64,000 nt of DNA from Planctomycetota bacterium (GCA_013112555.1 JABFGK010000002.1:558001-622000); one strand, 5' to 3'. Shown: positions 37,633 through 49,975, counted from the stretch's first letter. Notes: generated by a model not told the origin, from the letters alone. Made by a program: numbers and translations.

Positions 37633-39039
37633 CTATCCCCCGACACGCTCGCGCAGATACTCACTCACCTTCTCAATATTAACCCGCTCCTGCGACAACG
37701 TATCCCGATCGCGCACCGTCACCGTTTGATCCGACAACGTATCACTGTCAACCGTAAAGCAATACGGCGTACCTGCCTCATCCATCCGGGCATACCGCTT
37801 GCCAATATTCTGCTTCACATCAAACTGCACCACAAACTCTCGCCGAATGTCCTTGTACAACTTCTCAGCGACCTCCGGCATCCCATCCTTATTAACCAAT
37901 GGGAAGATCGCAGCCTTGATCGGTGCCATCCGCGGGTGAAACTTCATATACACCTTGCTCGGCCGATCCGGGTCCGGCGTGTATGCCTCACACAACACTG
38001 CCAGCGTCCCGCGGTCAGCCCCGCCCGACGGCTCAATGACATGCGGGAAATACCGATCGTTGTTTGCCTGATCGAAGTACCGCATCTTGTCACCCTTGCC
38101 GCATTGCGCTGCATGGGCTTTCAAATCAAAGTCCGCCCGATGCGCCACGCCTTCCAACTCGCCGAACCCGGGGGCCGTGAATGGAAACCGATACTCAATA
38201 TCAGACGTCCCGGCCCCTTCCTGGGCATAGTGGGCTAACTCATCTTTATCATGCTCGCGCAACTGCAGATTGTTGCCGGCCAACCCGATCGCCTGCCACC
38301 ACGCATACCGGCTGTCACGCCAATACCTGTACCACTGCTCTGCCTCATCCGGATGAATGAAGAACTCAATCTCCATCTGCTCAAACTCACGCGAACGGAA
38401 CGTGAAGTTCCGCGGCGTGACTTCATTACGAAACGCCTTGCCGATCTGCGCAATCCCGAACGGGACACGCACCCGCGACGTATCCACCACGTTCCAGAAC
38501 TGCGTGAAGATCCCCTGGGCAGTCTCAGGCCTCAGATACGTCTTGGCATCCTCATCGCGGATCGCACCGCAGTACGTCTCGAACATGAGGTTGAACTCAC
38601 GCGGCTCGGTGAGTTTGCACGCACTGTGTTCACCGGCCTTCTTGCTTGGCTTCAACGGGCACTCAAGATCGGCCAGATGATCCGCCCGGAACCGTGCCTT
38701 GCACTCCTTGCAATCCACCATCGGATCGTTGAAGCCGCCGACGTGTCCCGATGCCTCCCACACCGTCGGGTTCATGATGATGGTGCAGTCCACCGGCACG
38801 ATCGACAGCGGGTGGCCGTCCGGCCCATCCGGGGGGCACGTCACGATGTCCTGCCACCAGGCGTTCTTCAGGTTCCGCTTCAACTCTGCCCCGAGCGGCC
38901 CGTAATCCCAGAAGCCGTTGATCCCGCCGTATATCTCGGAGGATTGCCAGATGAAGCCGCGACGTCGGCACAGGGCAACGATGTCGTCCATCGACTTCGT
39001 GGAGTTCGAGGGTGCATTCTGTTCGGTCTGGGTGCTCAT
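37633..39039 (-). CDS. glyQS: Glycyl-tRNA synthetase (dimeric, class II)
   Basis: 468 aa, usual length for the alpha2 enzyme. Landmarks: GFIWQSSEIYGGINGFWDYGP at the start, a cysteine-bearing zinc-like insert (CKECKARF), EFNLMFET, YLRPETAQGIF, motif 2 GKAFRNEVTPRNF, EFEQMEIEFF and the C-terminal anticodon-binding domain starting KAAIFPLV. It charges tRNA-Gly. Ordinary housekeeping gene, apparently alone on the minus strand. Confidence 0.97.
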   Translation of the reverse strand: MSTQTEQNAPSNSTKSMDDIVALCRRRGFIWQSSEIYGGINGFWDYGPLGAELKRNLKNAWWQDIVTCPPDGPDGHPLSIVPVDCTIIMNPTVWEASGHVGGFNDPMVDCKECKARFRADHLADLECPLKPSKKAGEHSACKLTEPREFNLMFETYCGAIRDEDAKTYLRPETAQGIFTQFWNVVDTSRVRVPFGIAQIGKAFRNEVTPRNFTFRSREFEQMEIEFFIHPDEAEQWYRYWRDSRYAWWQAIGLAGNNLQLREHDKDELAHYAQEGAGTSDIEYRFPFTAPGFGELEGVAHRADFDLKAHAAQCGKGDKMRYFDQANNDRYFPHVIEPSGGADRGTLAVLCEAYTPDPDRPSKVYMKFHPRMAPIKAAIFPLVNKDGMPEVAEKLYKDIRREFVVQFDVKQNIGKRYARMDEAGTPYCFTVDSDTLSDQTVTVRDRDTLSQERVNIEKVSEYLRERVGG

Positions 39040-39330
39040 CGCTGGTTCTCACGATCTCTGGTAAGGGTCAACGCGAAACGTGGTCGGATGGTAGCGGCAG
39101 GGCGTGACCGAGCCATGCCCGTCCCGACGGCCAAACCCTGGTGGTTGTATCGGCTTGTGGGCCGGTTTGCTTGCCACTGGGCCGGCATGCGCTACCCTCC
39201 AGCGCATATCGAGCGGGGTGCTGCGCTGTACTTGCAGCCCTGCATCAAAACAATCCGTGGTATTTGCGCGCCATGACTCTGCGTATTTCATTGCTGCGCA
39301 AGCACTTACACTCCAACCGGGAATCTGGCA

Positions 39331-40869
39331 ATGACGACCGAAACGACTGCTCCGGAACTGACTTTGGGCGACGTGACTATCGAGGACATCGGGCCGGCCC
39401 TCAAGAAAGTGTCCGTAGAGATCCCTGCATCAGCGATTGACGAGAAGATTCAATCCTCTTACACACTCTTGCAGGCGAATGCGGCACTGCCCGGGTTCCG
39501 GAAGGGCAAGGCCCCCCGGAAACTGCTCGAGCGCAAGTTCGGGTCCTCGCTGCGGGACGAAGCAAAATCGGAACTCCTCCGCGATTCATACCGCAAGGCC
39601 GTCGAAGACAACAGCCTGCGCGTCCTCGGCGAGCCGCAGATGGAGGGGCTCGAGGATCTCGTGCTCGAACCGGGACAGGGCCTGTCCTATTCGTTCGAGG
39701 TCGAGGTCGTCCCCGACTTCAACCTGCCGAATCTCGAAGGCATCGAGATCACCAAACCCGTTCTGGAAACCACGGACGAACTGATCGATGCCGAACTGCA
39801 CGACATGCAGCGACGCATGGGCGACATCAATGAGGTCGACGGCACTGCCGACCCCGGCGACTACTTCATCGGCACTGCCCGCATCCTGGACGAGGGTGGC
39901 GAGGAAGTCGGCAAGATGCCCGACACCGTCACCCGCCTGCCGCTCGAGGAAACGACCGGAGAGGCCCCCGACAACCCGAACGCCGGCGTCATTGCAGGAA
40001 TGCAGATCGATGATGTGAAGACGCTGCTCGCAGGCAAGCAGGCCGGCGATGTCGTCGAGTTTGAAACGACCGGGCCCGAACAGTACGAAATCGAGGAAGT
40101 CCGCGGCAAGAAGGTCAAAGTCGAGTTCACCATCAACGGCGTCCGCCGACTCATCCCGGCCGAACTTGATCGCATCGTGGCACAGTTCGGCATGGAGAAC
40201 GACGAGCAACTTCGGCAGCAGGTTGAGATGGCCCTGAATGCACGGATCGATTCCGAACAGCGCGATGTCATGCGTCGCCAGTTGATCCGCTACCTGCTGG
40301 ACAATGCTGAAATCGACCTGCCGGAGCGCGCTTCAGCCCGCCAGGCATCCAGGAATCTGCAGCGCGTCAGGCTCCAACTGATGGAGCAGGGTGCCACCGC
40401 CTACGAGATCGAGGAACAACTCGCCGAGTTACGCAACTCGTCGCACGAGTCAGCCCAGCGTGACATGAAGATCATGTTCATGCTCGAACGGCTGGCCGAG
40501 GAATACGACATCTCCGTCGAGGACGGCGAGATCAATGCCCGCCTGATTCGGATCGCACGACAGCAGGGCGTGACCCCCGATCAGTTGCAGCAGCAGTTGA
40601 TCAAGAGCGGCGAGGCCCCGTTGCTCGTCATGCAGATCAAGCACGAGAAGACCTCCGACTACATCGTGAGCAACTTCACCAACGTCGTCGAGAAGTCGGC
40701 TGAGGAATGGAACCGCGAGCAGCGCGAGATGGATGAACAAAAGGCCGCCGACGCTGCGACGGCCGACACCGAGTCGAAGCCGACCTCCAAGAAGAAGACC
40801 AAGAAGAAGACCACCTCCAAGAAGAAGACGACGACCAAGAAGAAGACGGCCAAGAAAGATGAGTCGTAA
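39331..40869 (+). CDS. tig: Trigger factor with lysine-rich C-terminal tail
   Basis: 512 aa, longer than the usual 430-450. The ribosome-binding domain has GFRKGKAPRKLLERKFG (about residues 49-65); a PPIase-like middle domain (about 150-240) and the helical C-terminal chaperone domain follow. The last ~40 residues are almost purely K/T/S (KKKTKKKTTSKKKTTTKKK), a histone-H1-like tail not part of canonical trigger factor. It binds nascent chains at the ribosome exit; the basic tail could strengthen RNA or ribosome binding (inference). The following gene is 612 bp away. Confidence 0.93.
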   Translation: MTTETTAPELTLGDVTIEDIGPALKKVSVEIPASAIDEKIQSSYTLLQANAALPGFRKGKAPRKLLERKFGSSLRDEAKSELLRDSYRKAVEDNSLRVLGEPQMEGLEDLVLEPGQGLSYSFEVEVVPDFNLPNLEGIEITKPVLETTDELIDAELHDMQRRMGDINEVDGTADPGDYFIGTARILDEGGEEVGKMPDTVTRLPLEETTGEAPDNPNAGVIAGMQIDDVKTLLAGKQAGDVVEFETTGPEQYEIEEVRGKKVKVEFTINGVRRLIPAELDRIVAQFGMENDEQLRQQVEMALNARIDSEQRDVMRRQLIRYLLDNAEIDLPERASARQASRNLQRVRLQLMEQGATAYEIEEQLAELRNSSHESAQRDMKIMFMLERLAEEYDISVEDGEINARLIRIARQQGVTPDQLQQQLIKSGEAPLLVMQIKHEKTSDYIVSNFTNVVEKSAEEWNREQREMDEQKAADAATADTESKPTSKKKTKKKTTSKKKTTTKKKTAKKDES

Positions 40870-41481
40870 CGACCCGGCACGAACCGCATCGTCTGCGCGG
40901 TAATTCGTGAGTGAGGCTGCCCCGATAGTCCTACTCATTCGTCCAGTTCCGTCCGGCTGATCATGAAGCAGGTGTCGCACTGATCCTCCCTCGATGGGCG
41001 ATGTTTGCATCTGTTTTTCCAGTGGTTTTCAAGCACGAATCAACTGATTGGCGTGCATAGGGCATTCCCCTAAGGTGCTGCGATTGACCGAGAATGCGGT
41101 CTTTCTCCCGGTTGTCCATTGCGCACAACGCCCGATAGAACCAGGTCAGATAACACGTCGAGGCCGGGGCTGCCCCGTGTGTTCGGGCAGGCACCCGACC
41201 GATCGTTCCGATGCACCCATTGAACAGGCTGACCGGGGTCAGGCAGACTATTGAATTGTGCTCTGGAGTGAATGAGGCCGCGCTACGGCACGATAACAAA
41301 AGACACGCGCCGTACTTTATGAGTGTTGAGATCGAGCAGAAGCGCCGAAGCCGTGGGGGTCTCGGCGTCATAGGCCACCGTACCGAAAACAGCCACCGTC
41401 CAGCCGTGAACATTCGTTGTTCCATGATCACACCGGCATCGGGGACGGAGACAAGACAAAGAGACGACGAGGAGATTCCGC
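40870..41481. other. Intergenic region, no gene supported
   Basis: 612 bp between tig and acsA. Frames are present on both strands but none has protein-like composition or a good ribosome site. No clear RNA gene. Confidence 0.4.
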
Positions 41482-43470
<1,989 letters not shown>

Positions 43471-43516
43471 TACACATATATGCTTGCACTGCGCACCTCG
43501 TGCATTGCATAGAGAA

Positions 43517-43596
43517 AAAGCGGGCGCTTCTTTGTTTCCCTCTGGTTGCCTCGATGCAGTCAGGTATGCGGGGTAATACACTGAAGCGCCCGCTTT
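43517..43596. terminator. Long-looped inverted repeat, probable bidirectional terminator
   Basis: AAAGCGGGCGCTTC (43517-43530) pairs perfectly with GAAGCGCCCGCTTT (43583-43596), 14 bp, around a 52-nt loop. T-rich stretches follow on both strands. It sits between the convergent acsA and nadE genes. The loop is long for a simple terminator. Confidence 0.6.
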
Positions 43597-43796
43597 AGTT
43601 TTCATCACTGGCGGCTTGTGACATAACTCACGCTCCGGCCAGTCGTTGAGTGAACGTCGACGACCGACACACAAGCACACCTCGCATCACCTGCAGGGAT
43701 GAAACGTAGAAGTTATTATTCATTACATGTAATGTCAAGTGGCAACAGACACAGCTGAAGTACAACCCCCTCACCTTCCCCCAGCCTGTCTCCGCC

Positions 43797-45503
43797 TTAC
43801 CCGAATCGTGCCGCGATCGGCATACGCCAGCCGGAACCGAATGCCCGGCCGGTCACTTTCAGCCCCGTCGGCATTTGTCGGCGCTTGTATTCGTTCCGAT
43901 CAATCAGGCCACAGGCACGGCGAACCGTGTCTTCATTGAAGCCGGTCTGCTCAAGAATGACCTGAACCGACTGATGCTGCTCGACATACCTCCGAATGAT
44001 CTCATCAAGAACGTCGTAGGTGGGCAATGTATCCTGGTCCGTCTGATCGGGCTTGAGTTCCGCTGAGGGCGGCTTCGTAATGGTCGATTCCGGGATCGGC
44101 GAGCAAGAAAAACCGATGTCTGCGTGATTCCGGTTCATCCATTCTGCCAGCGCGTACACGGTGGTCTTGGGTACGTCACTGATCACGGCCAGCCCGCCGG
44201 CCATATCCCCATATAACGTGCAATAGCCGACGGCCAACTCGCTCTTGTTGCCGGTCGTCAGCAGCAACGCACCAACCTTGTTGGACAATGACATCACAAT
44301 GTTGCCGCGCAATCGAGCCTGAATGTTCTCCTCAGCCACCCCGGGCTGTCGGCCGGTCGACTCAAACAGCGGCTGCAACATGTCGAGCATGGCCCGGTGT
44401 GCCGGCTCAATCTCCACCAGATCGAAGCGTGTGCCGAGTCGATCAGCCAGGTCACGGGCATCGTCCACCGATCCTTCCGACGAGAACCGGCTGGGCATCC
44501 CGACCCCCCAGACGTGATCCCCTCCCAGGGCAGCGACTGCAATCGCAGCCACCACGGCCGAGTCAATCCCCCCACTCAGCGCGACAATGACATCCGAAAA
44601 CCCACACTTGCTCACATAGTCGCGCACCCCGAGACGCAACGCGCCAAACAGATCCGACAGATCGTCAGTCGACCCGGCAACCGGCTCCTGACGAGCGGCC
44701 AGGTCAACGGTGAGCACGTGCTCACAGAACCCTGGGGCTGCGGCCATCAGGAGACCATTCCTCCCTGCCAACGCCATCGAGTACCCATCAAAGATCAGAT
44801 CATCGTTTCCCCCGACCAGATTGCACATGACCACCGGGCACCCCGTCCGCCGTGCCACCTGCCCGAAAAGTTGCTGACGGAACGCAGGCTTGCCGACCGC
44901 AAACGGCGAAGCCGAGAGGTTGACGATGACATCAGGCTTGCCGGCCATCAGATCGGCCACCACGTCATCGTTGTACAGGCGGTGGGCAAACAGTGCCGGT
45001 TCATTCCAGAGATCCTCGCAGATCGTGACGCCAACGCGGGCTGTCGTGCAGCCTGATTCATCAGAGGCCACCGGGCATTCGACGACGAGAGGCTCGCAAC
45101 CGGGGTCGAAGTAACGATCCTCATCAAACACGTCGTAAGTCGGCAGCAGGCGCTTGTCATACCAGTGCAGAAGCCGGCCGGCCCGCATGACTGCCGCCGA
45201 ATTGCACAATCCGGTGCCCGGATCATCGGTGTCGCGCCGGCGGACTGCGCCTACCACGATGGTCCCGGGAAGATCTGCCGTCCGCCTGGCAATGTCGTGA
45301 ACTGCCTGCTCACACAGCGTGATCAGGTGCGGCTTGAGCAACAGGTCACGCGGCGGGTAGCCCAGGACGGCCAATTCCGGAAAGAGAACCAGGTCGGCCT
45401 GGGTCTCATCGTGTACCTGCCGGGCCGCAGCGACAATCCGATCGGCATTGCCCCCGATATTGCCGACGGTCGTATTGATCTGAGCCATTGCGATTCGCAT
45501 CAT
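43797..45503 (-). CDS. nadE: Glutamine-dependent NAD+ synthetase
   Basis: 568 aa, two domains. The N-terminal nitrilase-type glutaminase has the triad E43 (FPELAVLGYPPRDLL), K117 (YDKRLLPTYD) and C162 (TICEDLW). The C-terminal synthetase has the P-loop LSGGIDSAVVAA, then TGNKSELAVGYCTLYGD. It makes NAD from nicotinate adenine dinucleotide using glutamine as nitrogen donor. Start ATG 45503 or 45500. Separated from acsA by the hairpin; divergent from the Gfo/Idh gene. Confidence 0.97.
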   Translation of the reverse strand: MMRIAMAQINTTVGNIGGNADRIVAAARQVHDETQADLVLFPELAVLGYPPRDLLLKPHLITLCEQAVHDIARRTADLPGTIVVGAVRRRDTDDPGTGLCNSAAVMRAGRLLHWYDKRLLPTYDVFDEDRYFDPGCEPLVVECPVASDESGCTTARVGVTICEDLWNEPALFAHRLYNDDVVADLMAGKPDVIVNLSASPFAVGKPAFRQQLFGQVARRTGCPVVMCNLVGGNDDLIFDGYSMALAGRNGLLMAAAPGFCEHVLTVDLAARQEPVAGSTDDLSDLFGALRLGVRDYVSKCGFSDVIVALSGGIDSAVVAAIAVAALGGDHVWGVGMPSRFSSEGSVDDARDLADRLGTRFDLVEIEPAHRAMLDMLQPLFESTGRQPGVAEENIQARLRGNIVMSLSNKVGALLLTTGNKSELAVGYCTLYGDMAGGLAVISDVPKTTVYALAEWMNRNHADIGFSCSPIPESTITKPPSAELKPDQTDQDTLPTYDVLDEIIRRYVEQHQSVQVILEQTGFNEDTVRRACGLIDRNEYKRRQMPTGLKVTGRAFGSGWRMPIAARFG

Positions 45504-45610
45504 GTGACGATTCTAGTGTGGGCCGCCTGAGCAGGGTATCCTGTGGGCCACAGAGCACGCACTTCGACCGGGAAACCGTCGGATCAGCCGCACCAGAGGA
45601 GTCAACCCAA

Positions 45611-46633
45611 ATGGGTACAGCATCAACGAATCGCCCAGCCATTGCCATCATCGGGTTCGGGAAGATGGTCGAACTTTTTCATCTGCCCCGCTTGCGAAAA
45701 GCAGGATGGAACGTGGCTGCAGCAGTCGATGTCACCGAATCACGCCGGGCGTGTGCCTCTCAGATGAAGGTGCCGTTCGTGTGCGGGACGGTAAAGGAAC
45801 TGCTCCGGAACGGGCCGCAGGTCCAGGCTGCCCTGATTGGCACACACAGTGCCGTGCGGCGCACCGTGACGCTCCCGCTGGTGAAGCAGGGGATCCACCT
45901 GATGATCGAAAAGCCCCTCGCAGCATCGGGGCGCGAAGGCGAGGCAATCTGCCGCGATTGCGAGGCCGCCGGGGTCCTGTTGACCGTCCACCACAATCGG
46001 CGGTGGGACCCGGACTTTCTGAATGTGCGAAAAGTGGTCGCCTCCGGTTTCCTCGGAAACGTCTTCCACGTCGAGAACCGGTACTTCGCAGCCGAGTCAT
46101 CGTACAAGTTCGGGGCATCAGACTACAACCCCGAGTGGCGCCTGACGGCCTCGAGTGCCGGCGGCGTCATGCTCGACTGGGGGCCGCATTACGTTGACCA
46201 GGTACTGACACTACTGTCGCCGGAAACAGCCGGCCCGGTCGTGAGCGTGTTTGCCGACGTGCGCAATGTTCGCTACGGCGATGCTGATGATCACTTCATG
46301 ATCAATCTCGTGTTCGAAAACGGTGCCCGTGCACTCATCGGGAAGACGGACATCTGCCCGCTCGGGCCGGAACACAAGTGGGTGGTACTCGGCGACAAGG
46401 GGTCGCTTCTCGGCTACGAACCGGGCGACGTCAAGGCACGCAATGTCAAGGGGAAGGAACGGTCGGTGACAACCAGACCGAGAGCCGCCGATCTGCTCAA
46501 AAACTTCAGGCTGGCCGTCGAAGGAGAGAAGGATCTGCTCGTCACCGGGCGCGAGTCATTGCGCACCGTCAAAGTGTTCGATGCAGCCTTCAAGAGTGCC
46601 AAAACCCGCAAGAGCGTCAGCGTCAACATCTGA
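45611..46633 (+). CDS. Gfo/Idh/MocA family oxidoreductase
   Basis: 340 aa from ATG 45611, with GAGGAG about 10 nt upstream. N-terminal Rossmann fold (AIIGFGKMVELFHLP), EKPLA motif (MIEKPLAASG) and a C-terminal alpha/beta domain with GGVMLDWGPHYVDQ. NAD(P)-dependent sugar or cyclitol dehydrogenase. Substrate unknown; a role with the neighbouring sugar-nucleotide gene (46716) is possible but that gene faces it. Confidence 0.93.
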   Translation: MGTASTNRPAIAIIGFGKMVELFHLPRLRKAGWNVAAAVDVTESRRACASQMKVPFVCGTVKELLRNGPQVQAALIGTHSAVRRTVTLPLVKQGIHLMIEKPLAASGREGEAICRDCEAAGVLLTVHHNRRWDPDFLNVRKVVASGFLGNVFHVENRYFAAESSYKFGASDYNPEWRLTASSAGGVMLDWGPHYVDQVLTLLSPETAGPVVSVFADVRNVRYGDADDHFMINLVFENGARALIGKTDICPLGPEHKWVVLGDKGSLLGYEPGDVKARNVKGKERSVTTRPRAADLLKNFRLAVEGEKDLLVTGRESLRTVKVFDAAFKSAKTRKSVSVNI

Positions 46634-46715
46634 TTTTGCTGATCCCCTCCGCTGCGCGCCTCAGAAAGCCCCGTGATGTACGAGTCTTCGAGTGCATCGC
46701 GGGGTCCAGTGTCCG

Positions 46716-48395
46716 CTACGCCACGCGCACGCGCGGATGCGGCTGCTGTGTCTGCGGCAGGGCGCTGGAGATCTCGTGCTGAGCGGCGCTGACCCCCCCC
46801 GCTGCCGATCGCTGCATCACCTGATCCTCATACGCCGACGTCTCCATCTCAGGCAACAGCCGATGAATGGCAGTCAGAATCGTCCCGGCCCGGTCCGTCA
46901 GACATGATTCGAGCAACGTGGCCACCATGTCCGCAATACGCTCGGGACACGGCGGCTCGGCCTGCCAGCGGCGAATGGCCGGGTGGGCCGTCGGTATTAA
47001 CTGTTCCGATTCGTACACGAGTTGCTCGTGCAACTTCTCGCCCGGGCGAATCCCCGTAATCACAATCGGCATGACCTCAGCGTGGCCGGCACCAGCGCGG
47101 TCGGCCGATGACGACTCAATGACCTGCGGCTCCAACCCATGCGCTTCAATAAACCGCTTGGCAAGATCTAAAATGGCTACCGGCTGCCCCATGTCGAGTT
47201 GATACAACTCCGCCTCATCGCCGGGCACCCCGTCGGTCAACGATGCTGCCTGCAACACAAGCGAAGCCGCCTCGGGAATCGTCATGAAATATCGCGTCAT
47301 GCGCTCATCAGTCACCGTCAACGGCCCACCGTCTCGGAGTTGCGCTGCCCAGATCGGCAACACGGAACCGTTGGACCCGAGCACGTTCCCGAAGCGTACC
47401 ATGTTGAATCGGGCTTCACAGATCGAGTTCATGTGCTGGACGTACAACTCGGCCAGCCGCTTGGTCGCCCCCATGATCGAACTCGGATTGACGGCCTTGT
47501 CCGTTGAGATCATGACAAACCGCTCGCAGGCCGTCTGGGCTGCAGCATCAACAATCGCCATCGTGCCGAAGAAGTTATTCCGCACCGCTTCACGCGGGTG
47601 ATCCTCCAGCATCGGCACATGCTTGTGCGCAGCCGTATGGAACACGATGTCCGGCCGGGCGGCCTCGCAGTACGCCAGCGTCTTGTCGGCATTGGCCACA
47701 TCATGCAGCCAGACCCCTCGGCGTATACCGGGGTAGCGGCGGGCTATCCGTCGATCAATTTCAAACAATGCGTTCTCTGCCCGCTCCATCAGGAACATCT
47801 CGGCCGGGCCATACGACGCCACCTGCATCGCCATCTCCGAACCGATCGAGCCGCCGGCACCGGTGATCAGCACCTTGCGACCGGCGATCGCCTGCCGGAT
47901 CGAATCTTCGTCAATCGGGTGTGACGGCCGGCCGATGAGATCGACCGGGCTCACCTCAAACAGCGTGCGCGGCCCGATCCCGTCAAGGTGATCCTGCAAC
48001 GTGGCAATGAACCGTTCAGGCACCCCGATCCGGCGCAGCGTCGTGCGGATATGCGTGATCGCATCGCTCAACACAGACGGCATGGTGACGATCGCATAGT
48101 CGATCGTGCGCGCATCAATCAGCGTGCACAGGTCGTCGGCCGTGCCAAGCACCGTCAGACCGAGTTCCTCGAATGGTTCGTGATTGTCAGCAATGGCGTC
48201 CTGCCGATGGAGGAAGACGCCGTTGATACACGGGGGGTCATCAAGCACCTGCAACTGCCGACACAGTTGGGCCGCTGCCTGGGCCGTCCCGATGACAATG
48301 CACCGGCCTCGATCACGAACACGATGGCGAGAAAGGGATCGCTTTTGAGTCATGACACAGGACATATCGGCACTTTTCAGGGGCTCCTGCGACAT
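46716..48395 (-). CDS. Polysaccharide biosynthesis nucleotide-sugar epimerase/dehydratase (CapD/FlaA1 type)
   Basis: 559 aa. First ~160 residues: a Rossmann-like domain as in the N-terminal half of WbpM/CapD proteins, but without their four transmembrane helices. From about 165, a short-chain dehydrogenase domain: TGAGGSIGSE nucleotide site, AAHKHVPMLE, STDKAVNPSS (with the Lys in place of the usual Tyr, as in the inverting 4,6-dehydratase group), VRFGNVLGSNGSV, then PGEKLHE. It probably acts on UDP-GlcNAc-type sugars for surface glycans. The start is uncertain (48395, 48365 or 48353). Lack of the membrane anchor suggests a soluble variant. Confidence 0.88.
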   Translation of the reverse strand: MSQEPLKSADMSCVMTQKRSLSRHRVRDRGRCIVIGTAQAAAQLCRQLQVLDDPPCINGVFLHRQDAIADNHEPFEELGLTVLGTADDLCTLIDARTIDYAIVTMPSVLSDAITHIRTTLRRIGVPERFIATLQDHLDGIGPRTLFEVSPVDLIGRPSHPIDEDSIRQAIAGRKVLITGAGGSIGSEMAMQVASYGPAEMFLMERAENALFEIDRRIARRYPGIRRGVWLHDVANADKTLAYCEAARPDIVFHTAAHKHVPMLEDHPREAVRNNFFGTMAIVDAAAQTACERFVMISTDKAVNPSSIMGATKRLAELYVQHMNSICEARFNMVRFGNVLGSNGSVLPIWAAQLRDGGPLTVTDERMTRYFMTIPEAASLVLQAASLTDGVPGDEAELYQLDMGQPVAILDLAKRFIEAHGLEPQVIESSSADRAGAGHAEVMPIVITGIRPGEKLHEQLVYESEQLIPTAHPAIRRWQAEPPCPERIADMVATLLESCLTDRAGTILTAIHRLLPEMETSAYEDQVMQRSAAGGVSAAQHEISSALPQTQQPHPRVRVA

Positions 48396-48540
48396 AATCC
48401 CGGACCTTGCAAGGTATCGGGCGTTACCGGCATTTCCGACAAGCAGTCACTGTTCCTGCACTCGCAGGCAGGCATACATCCACCAATCTCGATACACTTG
48501 CCGTAAGCAGCCCCCACTTTTCGCCTTTGGATACCCTGCC

Positions 48541-49467
48541 ATGTCTGACACCGCTTGCATTCAAGAGTTGAGACCTCGCGTAAACACTTATCTGGAAGCA
48601 TGTTGCAAACGGCACAGCCAGGCCGGTGCCAGCGGCCTGCTCGGTGAAGCCATGCAATACTGCCTGCTGGGCGGCGGCAAGCGGATCAGGCCGATCCTGG
48701 TCCTGGCCTGCTGCCGTACAGCGGGTGGCCAAACAGCCACACCCACCTCGCACAATAATGATGATCCCTCAGCCCTGGCGGCCGGGGCTGCATTGGAGAT
48801 GATCCATACGTTCTCACTGATCCACGACGATCTGCCGGCCATGGATGATGACGACCTGCGCCGCAATCGGCCGACCTGTCACGTGAAGTTCAAGTCGGAT
48901 GCCGTCGCCATCCTGGCAGGTGATGCCCTGGCCACGCTGCCATATCTCCTGATTCACCGGGAAATCCAGGACCGCACACTCGCAGGTACCCTGGTCACCG
49001 AGTTGTCCGAAGCGACCATGAAAATGATCCTCGGCCAGGTGTATGACACCGAGGGGGCGTTCCCGGCCGACGTGACCGAACCGGCTGCCCGGCTCACACT
49101 GCTGCATGAACACAAGACCGGGGCACTGATCCGCTGTGCATGCCGCATGGGGGCACTCGTTGCCGGGGCCGACCAGGACACGCTGGACGCACTGACCAGG
49201 TACGGCCAGGCCATCGGGCTGATGTTCCAGGTTGTCGATGACATCCTCGATGAAACCCAGACGACGGAGCAGATGGGCAAGCCGACACACAAGGACGCTG
49301 ACAGGGACAAACTGACCTATCCGACAGTCCACGGTCTCGATGCATCCCATGCCCTGGTGACCGATCTCGAACAGCAGGCCTGCACTGCTTTGAACCACCT
49401 GCCCGCCTCCTGTGACACCAACCATCTCCTTGCACTGGCCAACTACTTCGCATCGCGTACTCGATGA
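48541..49467 (+). CDS. ispA: Polyprenyl (farnesyl/geranylgeranyl) diphosphate synthase
   Basis: 308 aa from ATG 48541. First aspartate-rich motif DDLPAMDDDD at 96-105 and second DDILD at 233-237; GGGKRIRP near residue 44. It condenses IPP with allylic diphosphates to give C15 or C20 chains for quinones, lipid carriers or carotenoids. The residues before the first motif (FSLIH) would help set chain length but do not decide it by eye. Cys-rich for its family. The IS-rich island starts just after it. Confidence 0.92.
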   Translation: MSDTACIQELRPRVNTYLEACCKRHSQAGASGLLGEAMQYCLLGGGKRIRPILVLACCRTAGGQTATPTSHNNDDPSALAAGAALEMIHTFSLIHDDLPAMDDDDLRRNRPTCHVKFKSDAVAILAGDALATLPYLLIHREIQDRTLAGTLVTELSEATMKMILGQVYDTEGAFPADVTEPAARLTLLHEHKTGALIRCACRMGALVAGADQDTLDALTRYGQAIGLMFQVVDDILDETQTTEQMGKPTHKDADRDKLTYPTVHGLDASHALVTDLEQQACTALNHLPASCDTNHLLALANYFASRTR

Positions 49468-49747
49468 TCACCATGTGGAAGTACCATCTGCATTAGCCCC
49501 CCTCCCGAGGGTGGCACGGCTGGTACGAGTCGCGACAGCGACGAGGATCACCCGTGTCCTTTCTCCCCCCCTTCTCCGTCATTCCCGCGCACGCCGGAAT
49601 CCCAAGCCCACGGATTCCAATCCGTGGGGTTCCCCTCTCCTCTTCGCCCGCCAGGACGGACGCGGCAGGTGGCCGGGGCTACGCACAATGCAGGGGTTCT
49701 CCCTCGCTGCGCTCGGGGTAACCCCTGCCACTCAGCCGGGGGCGCCG
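49468..49747. other. Repeat-like intergenic DNA with palindromes
   Basis: No gene. Contains a degenerate dRS3-like palindrome (49581-49600) and a hairpin CCCACGGATT / AATCCGTGGG near 49607-49629. Marks the left edge of the accessory island. Confidence 0.5.
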
Positions 49748-49750
49748 TGA

Positions 49751-49975
49751 GAGAACGGGTATGCCGAGTCGTTCCACGGCCGGCTGCGTGATGAACTGCT
49801 CAACGCTGAATGGTTCAGGGATCTGCGTGATGCGAAAGGACATACCACCCGATGGAAGAATGACTACAATCACCGTCGGCCGCACTCGTCGCTGGGCTCG
49901 CCTGCGGTCGGGGCTGCGCCCCCCTCCCTCCGGCCGACCCAGCGACAACTCACTTACCTGTTCCGACTCTCATAA
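49751..49975 (+). pseudogene. IS3-family transposase OrfB, C-terminal fragment
   Basis: An open frame without a start begins ENGYAESFHGRLRDELLN and includes YNHRRPHSSLG, the conserved end of the IS3-family integrase domain with the third catalytic acid (E of YAESF). It stops with TAA at 49973. The rest of the element is missing, so it is a relic. Confidence 0.85.

Noticed and set aside
38251..39276. 341-codon plus-strand frame opposite glyQS
   Set aside because: Shadow of glycyl-tRNA synthetase; no family features.
40741..40866. Lysine-codon repeat at the end of tig as a possible frameshift artefact
   Set aside because: The frame stays open with ordered AAG/ACC codons and ends in a normal stop; basic tails of this kind are real in some bacteria.
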